Source: Candidatus Kapaibacterium sp. (GTDB lineage Bacteria; Bacteroidota; Ignavibacteria; Kapaibacteriales; UBA2268). From it: a stretch of DNA of 6,994 nucleotides. Below are positions 1 through 5,743 of the stretch, piece by piece. The notes beneath the pieces are model-generated. The model was not told where the DNA came from. It searched no databases and worked only from the letters and a program-made list of their open reading frames with translations. Position 1 is the stretch's first letter. Every line of letters begins with the position of its first letter. Location: contig JAUQWR010000384.1 in the NCBI GenBank assembly GCA_030835065.1, forward strand, positions 1 through 6,994, read 5' to 3'. The position numbers were made by a program, and so were the translations under genes.

Positions 1-1
1 T

Positions 2-778
2 CCAATGTTGTTTATCACTATAGCTTGTGGAGCAATTTCAGGCTTTCATGCTATTGTATCAAGTGGCACAAGTGCAAAGCAACTGGATAAGGAATCAGAC
101 GGTCAAAAAGTGGCATTTGGCGGTATGCTTACCGAGGGTGCTCTTGCATTATTGGTTACTGTTATGGTTGCTTCTGTATTGACTTGGGCTCCTGGCTCAA
201 GCGACTTAAATTCGTTCCAAGGCTTATTGGGAAAGAGTGCAAATATTGTATTTGGTGTAGCGTTAGCAAAATCAGTAGCCATATTAGGCATTCCTTTCGA
301 GTATGGTACTCAATTTGGAATTTTAATGTTGAATGCTTTTATTCTTACTTCACTGGATACAGCATCAAGATTGAATAGATATATTGTGACTGAAACTCTT
401 GGAGTAAAATATGGAGGTTTATTTTCTAATAAGTATTTTGCTACAGGAATTAGTGTTATATTATCCTATATAATGTGTGTAGCTAATGGATATCAAGTGA
501 TTTGGCCCGTATTTGGTGCATCTAATCAGTTGATTGCAACACTTGCTTTGTTTGTTATTTCAGCATGGTTATTTAGCAAAGGAAAACCCAAATGGTACAC
601 ATTGATCCCTGGATTTATAATGCTAATAATAACAGAATTGGCATTGATTTACCAAGCCTTGTTTATGTATTATCCAAATGGTAATTATATTTTGGTTGCT
701 GTTGCTTTAATCTTGTTTGTATTAGGAATAATTATTTCTATAGAAGCTACAAAAAAAGTATTTATAAAGAGTGTTTAA
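2..778 (+). CDS. cstA: CstA-family carbon starvation protein (peptide/pyruvate transporter), C-terminal part
   Basis: Inner-membrane transporter of the CstA/BtsT family, whose members take up peptides or pyruvate. The gene enters from outside the window; the frame is open from base 2, and the first visible ATG (base 5) is internal, so about 258 C-terminal residues are present. The segment GAISGFHAIVSSGTSAKQL near the left edge is the family's most recognisable motif, and GASNQLIATLAL is the typical late-helix motif. At least seven hydrophobic segments can be read, ending in two helices and a short basic tail (EATKKVFIKSV). The protein ends soon after the GASNQL region, as in the short CstA form common in Bacteroidota and unlike the longer E. 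coli protein. Transcription ends at the hairpin about 16 bases after the stop codon. The family call is firm; the substrate cannot be read from the sequence. Confidence 0.93.
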   Translation, partial: PMLFITIACGAISGFHAIVSSGTSAKQLDKESDGQKVAFGGMLTEGALALLVTVMVASVLTWAPGSSDLNSFQGLLGKSANIVFGVALAKSVAILGIPFEYGTQFGILMLNAFILTSLDTASRLNRYIVTETLGVKYGGLFSNKYFATGISVILSYIMCVANGYQVIWPVFGASNQLIATLALFVISAWLFSKGKPKWYTLIPGFIMLIITELALIYQALFMYYPNGNYILVAVALILFVLGIIISIEATKKVFIKSV

Positions 779-793
779 TAAATTGAAAGCAAA

Positions 794-822
794 AAAAAAC
801 CGGGGAGCCTACCCGGTTTTTT
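794..822. terminator. Bidirectional intrinsic terminator between cstA and the DUF2892 gene
   Basis: An 11-bp perfect stem, AAAAAACCGGG (794-804) pairing with CCCGGTTTTTT (812-822), encloses a 7-base loop. The A-run on one side and the T-run on the other make it a rho-independent terminator on both strands, which suits two converging genes. The TAG stop of the minus-strand gene (809-811) lies in the loop, so the left arm is the 3' end of that transcript. Confidence 0.9.
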
Positions 823-1033
823 GGTTATTTTCCGATTGATCAATTTTGCAGGATGAACCTGAACAGGGCATAATCGGACATGCGCCTGTTAATGCGCTGA
901 TTATGGGAACTATCCCAAATATCCCTAACCAGCTTTCATATGCAATTCCCAAAATGAAAATTGCAAGTCCCAATGCGAATCTTACGATTTTATCAATAGT
1001 CAAACGTTTCAATGTACAATCCAATATATCCAA
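809..1033 (-). CDS. YgaP-type (DUF2892) small membrane protein
   Basis: A 74-residue protein that matches the DUF2892 / YgaP transmembrane family. It has the usual amphipathic lead (KRLTIDKIVR, compare GTIDRIIR in relatives), a first membrane helix at about residues 17-32, a second at about 35-50, and the hallmark TG-x-CP motif at residues 49-53. The cysteines are spaced C52-x4-C57-x4-C62; the central one is not usual for the family as I know it. The family often stands alone or is fused to rhodanese in sulfur-related proteins, but its function is unclear. No ATG start exists: an in-frame stop (TAA) directly precedes the TTG at 1031-1033. TTG codons at residues 4, 8 and 11 are alternatives, and a start at residue 8 would give the typical family N-terminus. 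It lies 76 bases downstream of the flippase gene on the same strand, so cotranscription is possible. Confidence 0.8.
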   Translation of the reverse strand: MDILDCTLKRLTIDKIVRFALGLAIFILGIAYESWLGIFGIVPIISALTGACPIMPCSGSSCKIDQSENNQKTG

Positions 1034-1109
1034 TTATATGAATAGACGGGAATGTAGATTGTTTATTTTAGTAATATTAAAAAATGATAAAAAAATAATT
1101 TATATTTGA

Positions 1110-2312
1110 TTATTTCTTGATATAATTATTTAGAATAATTATTAAATATAGAAGAGTTAGAGCAGACTCGCCCGATAATGCTGCTATTGCAGAACCCATT
1201 GCTCCAATTTGAGGGCATAAGTAAAAAGAGAATCCTAATATAAAAATGAATGAAAATAATAAGGCTTTATTTACTTGCGATTCTAATTTTTTTGAGAGCA
1301 AAAAGGCTTCTAAAGTCAGATTTAATGACACCGGCAAAAAAGTAAAAGATAATATTTGCAGAATAGGAACAGCATCCACAAAATCATAAGTATATTTGAT
1401 TAGTAAATCTGATAGGAAATACATTGCTAAGCTTATCGAAATTCCTGTAAGTGTAGCTAATGAGAATGCTTGAACTAACTTGTTTTTCTTAGGTTCAGGT
1501 TTGGAAAATTCCGGAAGCATTGTGTTTAGAATCGTTCCTGGAATTATCCTTAGGAGAGTAAGAAATCTCATTGCACCCGAATAATGACCTAATGCAGTAT
1601 CTCCGGCAAACCACGCAGTGCTGAATTGTGGAATTCTGTATTGCGCGACACTTAGTAAATTTACAATTATTAGTTTATATTGATTCTTGAATAATTCGAC
1701 ATATGAATGTTTGGCAATTGTATTTGTATCGTTAGATAAAAACTGCTTTGTAAGTTTAGTATATACAAATAATTTTATTGCTTCAGTAAGCAAATAGGCA
1801 AGATAGATAAGATATAAATCAGTAAAAGTAAAAATCGAAAATAGGATAGAATATAAAATTATATTAAATAAAGCTTCAGTTCGAGATATTATCGAAAATT
1901 TTTCATTGGCTCTCAATAAAGACTTGTAGGAAGAGGAAAGTGATATAATCAAATTCCATATTAAAATAATAATGATTGCAAACCCGCTTGAAACCGAAAA
2001 CCAAAGAAGAATTGCTGGAATTAATGTAATAGCAAAGCTAATAATTTTAAATTTATTTGCGTTGTTTACCAATGATCTTGGGTTGATGCCTGACAGTGCG
2101 TCTCTGGGAATTGAAATATCAAATCCAGCATCTATTAGAGTGCGAATAATAGTGGCTATAACAAAGGCAATTGAATAGATGCCTAGCACTTCAGCACCGA
2201 GCAACCTGCCTAGAAGAATAGAAAAAATTGTAGCTAAAATCAAGCTTAAAGCTTCTGCACTAAGAAGAGTAAGTGCAGACTTGAATATTTTTTTTATATA
2301 GTTTAAGTCCAT
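1110..2312 (-). CDS. Polysaccharide flippase-like membrane protein (Wzx/MATE superfamily)
   Basis: A 400-residue, almost wholly hydrophobic protein with about 12 predicted membrane helices, the size and layout of oligosaccharide flippases (polysaccharide biosynthesis family, MOP superfamily). The N-terminal stretch, with a short basic lead, a first helix, then LLGRLLGAEVLGIYSIAF and DAGFDISIPRD, is typical: family members usually have a GR-x-LG-x-x-x-x-G-x-Y signature after helix 1 and a G-x-x-x-S/T-x-x-R-D element after helix 2. Such proteins move lipid-linked sugar units from the cytoplasmic to the outer face of the inner membrane. The ATG at 2310-2312 fits the usual family start. No glycosyltransferase or polymerase gene is next to it, so this is not a visible capsule cluster, and the substrate is unknown. 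It is transcribed away from tsaB and towards cstA. Confidence 0.82.
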   Translation of the reverse strand: MDLNYIKKIFKSALTLLSAEALSLILATIFSILLGRLLGAEVLGIYSIAFVIATIIRTLIDAGFDISIPRDALSGINPRSLVNNANKFKIISFAITLIPAILLWFSVSSGFAIIIILIWNLIISLSSSYKSLLRANEKFSIISRTEALFNIILYSILFSIFTFTDLYLIYLAYLLTEAIKLFVYTKLTKQFLSNDTNTIAKHSYVELFKNQYKLIIVNLLSVAQYRIPQFSTAWFAGDTALGHYSGAMRFLTLLRIIPGTILNTMLPEFSKPEPKKNKLVQAFSLATLTGISISLAMYFLSDLLIKYTYDFVDAVPILQILSFTFLPVSLNLTLEAFLLSKKLESQVNKALLFSFIFILGFSFYLCPQIGAMGSAIAALSGESALTLLYLIIILNNYIKK

Positions 2313-2329
2313 ATTGTCGATAAAATTAT

Positions 2330-2337
2330 TATCTTTG
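2330..2337 (+). promoter_or_regulatory. Candidate Bacteroidota-type -7 element (leader promoter)
   Basis: TATCTTTG matches the TAnnTTTG -7 consensus of the Bacteroidota primary sigma factor. Initiation would fall near 2344, about 60 bases before the perfect Shine-Dalgarno at 2404. No good TTTG -33 element sits at the usual 19-23 base spacing, so this is a motif match only. Confidence 0.4.
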
Positions 2338-2403
2338 ACATATATAATAATTTAAAATAAACATGTTTTTATAAAAAAAGTAAAAAAAAAATGCAAAAAA
2401 CCT

Positions 2404-2415
2404 AAAGGAGGTGAT
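2404..2415 (+). promoter_or_regulatory. Full-length Shine-Dalgarno complement (12 bases)
   Basis: AAAGGAGGTGAT is the exact complement of the usual 16S rRNA 3' tail ATCACCTCCTTT. It lies 5 bases before the ATG at 2421, with 9 bases between GGAGG and the ATG, which is suitable spacing for initiation. Other genes in the window have weak sites at best (AAGGA before the TPR gene, GGAG before grpE, none visible for tsaB), so this site is exceptional here. On the minus strand the same bases would read as a copy of the anti-Shine-Dalgarno. Confidence 0.7.
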
Positions 2416-2420
2416 TTACA

Positions 2421-2468
2421 ATGGGGAACGATAAACCAAAATATACCCCGGACCAAGTTTTGATTTGA
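2421..2468 (+). CDS. Candidate 15-residue micro-ORF / leader peptide
   Basis: Reads MGNDKPKYTPDQVLI and then TGA. Two things support translation: the ideal ribosome binding site directly upstream, and a base composition (GGGG, CCCCGG, GGACC) much richer in G+C than the surrounding DNA, which suggests it is not drifting spacer. The peptide is hydrophilic with a hydrophobic end; I recognise no family. Beyond the TGA the same frame stays open for 17 more codons (to a TAA at 2520-2522) starting GVGGRAS, so readthrough is formally possible. It ends 99 bases before the tsaB start, so direct translational coupling is unlikely. It could be a leader peptide, a micro-protein, a remnant of a longer gene, or part of a structured RNA in which the ORF is incidental. 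Confidence 0.4.
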   Translation: MGNDKPKYTPDQVLI

Positions 2469-2530
2469 GGTGTGGGAGGGAGGGCATCACTAAATATTAA
2501 AAGCTATTTCCATAAATTATAAAAAAATAG

Positions 2531-2538
2531 TAATTTTG
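2531..2538 (+). promoter_or_regulatory. Candidate promoter (-7 element) for tsaB
   Basis: TAATTTTG matches TAnnTTTG. A partial -33 (TTTC, 2507-2510) lies 20 bases upstream, within the usual spacing. Initiation near 2545 would leave a leader of about 23 bases before the tsaB ATG. This would drive tsaB and the TPR gene, and perhaps grpE by read-through. Confidence 0.5.
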
Positions 2539-2567
2539 TTATTATTTAAATCTGGATAATAACGAAT

Positions 2568-3230
2568 ATGATATTAGCTTTAGAAACATCTGGCTCGGCT
2601 TGTAGTGTAGCATTGAGCCACGAAAATAAAATATTGAGTATATTGACTTCATATTCAGGCAATTCGCACGACAGATTATTAGCAGAATTTGTCAGAAGAA
2701 TTTTGCATGATAATAAAATTGGATTCGAAAATATAGATGCTGTTGCTATATCATCCGGACCGGGCTCATTTACCGGGCTTCGGATTGGTGCTGCATTAGC
2801 AAAAGGTCTATGCTTTGCTAATACAACAAAATTAATCTCAATACCAACATTGAATGCAATAGCATATTCTGCTATTGATTTTGTAAGAATTACTAATGCC
2901 GAAGAAATCATTGCGATGATTCCTTCGCATAAGGAATTAGTATATTTGCAAAAATTTGATAATAATGCAAATCCAAGTACTGAGATTATGATAGTAGAAC
3001 AATCTCAACTGACCGATATCGTCAGGTCTGATTCGATTGTAGTTGGTCCTGCCAGCAACAAAATAGATAAAGGAATTAAAATAAATAGTTTAAATATTAT
3101 AGATGCTCGAATGATTGTGAGTCTTGCCGAAAAATATTATATAGATAATAAATTTTGCGATACAAATCAATACGACCCTTTGTATATTCAAGAATTTGAA
3201 CCAAAGCTTAAACAAAAGAACAAGGAATAA
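2568..3230 (+). CDS. tsaB: tRNA threonylcarbamoyladenosine biosynthesis protein TsaB
   Basis: Partner of TsaD and TsaE in making the universal t6A37 modification of tRNAs that read ANN codons. TsaB is an inactive-looking homologue of TsaD that dimerises with it and is needed for transfer of the threonylcarbamoyl group in the cytoplasm. The N-terminal ASKHA-fold signature ILALETSGSACSVAL (residues 2-16) is clear, followed by the hallmark SSGPGSFTGLRIGAA (62-76) and the C-terminal YDPLYIQEF (202-210) that TsaB proteins often carry. The length of 220 residues is normal. The start is an ATG without an obvious Shine-Dalgarno, and the protein begins exactly where homologues do. It is the first full-size gene of a rightward unit, with the TPR gene starting 2 bases after its stop codon. 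Nothing is missing or truncated. Confidence 0.95.
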   Translation: MILALETSGSACSVALSHENKILSILTSYSGNSHDRLLAEFVRRILHDNKIGFENIDAVAISSGPGSFTGLRIGAALAKGLCFANTTKLISIPTLNAIAYSAIDFVRITNAEEIIAMIPSHKELVYLQKFDNNANPSTEIMIVEQSQLTDIVRSDSIVVGPASNKIDKGIKINSLNIIDARMIVSLAEKYYIDNKFCDTNQYDPLYIQEFEPKLKQKNKE

Positions 3231-3232
3231 AT

Positions 3233-4519
3233 ATGAAAAGAGTATTATTAGTAGTCATTTTTGCTTTAATAGCAACAAGCGCTTATTCTCAAGATTTATT
3301 GCAAAAAGGAGCTATGGCGCTCCAACAAAGAAATTATTCTGAAGCAATTAATATATTCAGTGAATATATCAGTAAGGATACTACAAGGGAGGAAGCATAC
3401 TATAATAGAGGCGTTGCTTATCTAAGTGTTGGCGACTTTTTCTTGTCTATAGTAGATTTTTCGAAAGCAATGGAAATTAATCCTAAGAATCCTGACACAT
3501 ATAATTATCGAGGCTTGGCTTTTTCATATATTGACCAATTAAATAGAGCTGCAGCAGATTTTACTATGGCAATTAAGCTTGACAAAAAATTTGGTGAGGC
3601 TTATTCTAATAGAGGTAATATCTATTTATCTGCTAAATTGCTGGATTCCGCTAAAATGGATTTTGACAAAGCTATGAAGCTTATCCCAAAAAATCCTGAG
3701 CTGGCAATGTATCGTGCGCGCTGGTTTTATATGAAAAAAAATTACAAAAATGCTATCAGTGAATATACCAGAGCTATGAATTTAGGAATTAAGAGCCCAA
3801 CTTTATATTATAATAGAGCTAATGCTTATTTTAAATTTGAAAAATATCAAGAGGCTATTAAGGATTATACTAAAGCTTTAGAATTTAATCCTGATGATGT
3901 AGAAGTATTAAATAATAGAGCTATTGCTTACGAAAAATTGGGCAGCTCTGATCTGGCAAAATTTGATAGAGATCAAATTCAAAAAATTAAACTTAGTTTG
4001 ATGCCTGATATTAAAAATTTGAAAATGAAAAGGATTGAAGATAAATCCGGATCTATATTAATCGATATTCCTGAATCTTGGTCTGCTTGGTTTAGCAACG
4101 AAGATGAAAAAGATGAAATTATTATATCAAAGGATTCTTTAAATCCAAATGAAGCAGGAATGCTTGTTGGTGCTTCATTGACTTTAGATAGAAAAATACC
4201 AAACGAATTTAAAGATTCTTCTGATGCTGCTTTGCTTGCCTTTTGGGAAGGTTCGCAAATTGAAAATGGCAAATCTTATGCTAAATATGACTTGTTTATG
4301 AAAAAACAATTTGTTGCTAATGGATGGCAAGGACAATTAAACCATGTGAGAGTGCAGTTTGTTAATGGCGGAACTGTATATCAAATGTATGAATTTGTGA
4401 TGGCAAAAAATAAAAAAATATTTTATGCTTACTTCAGAGCACCTCAGGATTTCTTTAATCATTATAGAGAATTATTCGATAATATGATTAAAACTATTGA
4501 ATTAAGGGTAAAAGAATAA
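3233..4519 (+). CDS. Exported TPR-repeat protein with a C-terminal PsbP/DcrB-like domain
   Basis: A 428-residue protein with a type I signal peptide (KR, hydrophobic core, cleavage probably after SAYS near residue 19). About seven tetratricopeptide repeats of 34 residues follow, from residue 21 to about 258, recognisable by the repeating YxNRGxAY helix-A pattern, for example at 56-64, and by x-AI-x-D-x-T/S-x-A-[ML] helix-B patterns. TPRs form a superhelical protein-binding scaffold. Residues from about 262 to the end form a separate domain: it opens with SILIDIPESW and ends with a helix FFNHYRELFDNMIKTIEL, a layout like PsbP/DcrB-type domains; this resemblance is by eye and tentative. A weak AAGGA site lies 7 bases before the ATG, inside the end of tsaB, so the two are probably cotranscribed. 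It likely works in the periplasm; no function is assigned. Confidence 0.85.
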   Translation: MKRVLLVVIFALIATSAYSQDLLQKGAMALQQRNYSEAINIFSEYISKDTTREEAYYNRGVAYLSVGDFFLSIVDFSKAMEINPKNPDTYNYRGLAFSYIDQLNRAAADFTMAIKLDKKFGEAYSNRGNIYLSAKLLDSAKMDFDKAMKLIPKNPELAMYRARWFYMKKNYKNAISEYTRAMNLGIKSPTLYYNRANAYFKFEKYQEAIKDYTKALEFNPDDVEVLNNRAIAYEKLGSSDLAKFDRDQIQKIKLSLMPDIKNLKMKRIEDKSGSILIDIPESWSAWFSNEDEKDEIIISKDSLNPNEAGMLVGASLTLDRKIPNEFKDSSDAALLAFWEGSQIENGKSYAKYDLFMKKQFVANGWQGQLNHVRVQFVNGGTVYQMYEFVMAKNKKIFYAYFRAPQDFFNHYRELFDNMIKTIELRVKE

Positions 4520-4527
4520 TTATCAAA

Positions 4528-4535
4528 TATATTTG
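4528..4535 (+). promoter_or_regulatory. Candidate promoter (-7 element) for grpE
   Basis: TATATTTG is an exact TAnnTTTG match in the 57-base gap between the TPR gene and grpE. Initiation near 4542 would leave a leader of about 35 bases. No clear -33 element is present at the best spacing. No CIRCE (HrcA operator) inverted repeat is visible in the gap. Confidence 0.45.
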
Positions 4536-4576
4536 TCGTCTTATTAAAAAAGTATGGTGAATATTTTGGAGAAAGT

Positions 4577-5314
4577 ATGGAAGATAAAAGCTGGATAAAA
4601 AAACCGTTGAGAACAGCAGCTAGCAAATTAGATATTGCTAAAGCTTATGGCAAACAAGGCGAACGTAATATTCCTATTAGTGATGCTAATGAAGCTGATA
4701 AAAATTTGAGTGAAAATATAAGTGATGATACACTTGCAGATATTAATGTTTTTTTGGAGAATGAAGAGGAAGATTTGAAGAAAGATAAAAAGGAAAAAAC
4801 TGTCGAAATTGATGAAACAACTGAAAATAATTTCGTTAGTAAAGAAGAATTTGATGCTTTAATGGATCAAATTGAAGAATACAAACAAGAAACTGAAAAA
4901 TATAAGGATGCATTTGCTCGCAAAGCAGCTGAACTTGAAAATGTGATCAGACGTACTGCTAAGGAAAAGCAAGATATGCTTCAATATGCTAATGAGAAAT
5001 TACTCTTTAGTTTGTTGGAGTTTGTCGATGGTTTTGAAGCTGCTATTGACTCGGCAAAGAAGTCTGAAGATGTCCAGTCTATAGTTACAGGTTTGGAAAT
5101 GATATATCAGAAAGTGATAAAAACTCTCGATGATAATGGCGTAAAAAAAATGGAGGATCCTACCGGTAAAGAATTTGACGTAAACCTTCATGAAGCTATG
5201 ATGATTATGCCTAGCGAATATCCTGAAGGTATTGTTGCCCAAACTTTCCAAACCGGATATATGCTTTATGATAAAGTTTTGAGACATGCTAGAGTTGCTA
5301 CTTCTCAAGGATAA
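4577..5314 (+). CDS. grpE: Nucleotide exchange factor GrpE
   Basis: GrpE releases ADP from DnaK (Hsp70) and so resets the chaperone cycle in the cytoplasm. The family features are in order: a charged coiled-coil region from about residue 86 to 150 containing RKAAELENVIRR (115-126, matching the R-x-A-[AD]-x-E-N-x-x-x-R family motif), the four-helix dimer region (LLFSLLEFVDGFEAAID), then the C-terminal beta domain with NLHEAMM (203-209) and GIVAQTFQTGYMLYDKVLR. At 245 residues it is longer than E. coli GrpE (197), because of an acidic N-terminal tail of about 85 residues that starts with a basic segment (SWIKKPLRTAASKL). In the near-invariant LRPARV motif the proline is replaced by histidine (H237). 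A GGAG site sits just before the ATG. No dnaK, dnaJ or hrcA gene adjoins it: the TPR gene is upstream and a terminator follows. Confidence 0.95.
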   Translation: MEDKSWIKKPLRTAASKLDIAKAYGKQGERNIPISDANEADKNLSENISDDTLADINVFLENEEEDLKKDKKEKTVEIDETTENNFVSKEEFDALMDQIEEYKQETEKYKDAFARKAAELENVIRRTAKEKQDMLQYANEKLLFSLLEFVDGFEAAIDSAKKSEDVQSIVTGLEMIYQKVIKTLDDNGVKKMEDPTGKEFDVNLHEAMMIMPSEYPEGIVAQTFQTGYMLYDKVLRHARVATSQG

Positions 5315-5343
5315 TTTTTTTATAATTGTGTTTTATTTAGATG

Positions 5344-5383
5344 AGATGCTTGAATTTATATTTTCAAGCATCTTTTCTTTTTT
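5344..5383 (+). terminator. Intrinsic terminator after grpE
   Basis: AGATGCTTGAA (5344-5354) pairs perfectly with TTCAAGCATCT (5363-5373) around an 8-base loop, giving an 11-bp stem followed by a T-rich run (TTTTCTTTTTT, 5373-5383). It starts about 30 bases after the grpE stop codon and closes the tsaB-TPR-grpE unit. Confidence 0.9.
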
Positions 5384-5722
5384 GCCATTCTACTTTAAAA
5401 ATTGTATGTGAAGAACCAAGATTAAGTACAACCTAAAACATATAAATCATAAATTAGAATTCTGATTAAATATTATTTGCTAATATACTTTCTTGTCTAG
5501 TTTTAGAATCTTTTCAGTCAATGAATTGGGTGATGAAATTAGCAAAAATAGTGTTTTCTTAGTTTGATAGTGTAAACATAATATCAAATTTATTGAGATT
5601 AGTGAATGTAGTAAAAGCAATATTTCTTTTGAGAGAGCCAATTTATATATTAATAATCAAGAATAATTAATAGTGTAGTTTAAGCTTTTTTTTATATTTT
5701 TGCATGGTATTATTATTAGTGT
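5384..5722. other. Gene-free AT-rich intergenic region
   Basis: About 340 bases with no reading frame that I can support on either strand; the best plus-strand candidate is only 13 codons. There is no tRNA-like cloverleaf, no insertion-sequence ends and no direct-repeat array. It holds five scattered copies of TAGTG in its right half and the candidate promoter of the SLBB gene at its end. It may be the regulatory region of that gene. Confidence 0.6.
5695..5702 (+). promoter_or_regulatory. Candidate promoter (-7 element) for the SLBB export gene
   Basis: TATTTTTG matches TAnnTTTG, just after a run of T bases. Initiation near 5709 would leave about 13 bases before the ATG at 5723, or about 34 before the preferred ATG at 5744. 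The -33 region (around 5672-5675) contains TAGTG rather than TTTG, so recognition may need an activator. Confidence 0.45.
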
Positions 5723-5743
5723 ATGTATATTAAAGAGAAACGA

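Noticed and set aside
846..1109. Plus-strand open frame of 87 codons opposite the DUF2892 gene
   Set aside because: It is antisense to a recognisable protein family, has no family features of its own, and runs through the upstream gap.
2399..2411. Minus-strand terminator formed by CCT/AGG next to T-runs
   Set aside because: The stem is only 3 base pairs, too short for an intrinsic terminator despite the following T-rich stretch.
2404..2415. A fragment of a 16S rRNA gene end on the minus strand (ATCACCTCCTTT)
   Set aside because: The bases before it on that strand do not match the conserved 16S helix 45 region (no GGAACCTGCGGCTGG-like sequence), so only the 12-base tail agrees.
2546..2911. 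Minus-strand open frame opposite tsaB
   Set aside because: It lies antisense to the conserved TsaB motifs and shows no recognisable protein features.
3979..4272. Minus-strand open frame opposite the TPR gene
   Set aside because: Low-complexity serine-rich translation typical of the antisense of an AT-rich gene.
4520..4576. CIRCE or other heat-shock operator before grpE
   Set aside because: No inverted repeat resembling TTAGCACTC-N9-GAGTGCTAA is present in the gap.
5521..5562. 13-codon plus-strand frame (MNWVMKLAKIVFS) in the gap before the SLBB gene
   Set aside because: It has no ribosome binding site or clear promoter and is expected by chance in 340 bases.
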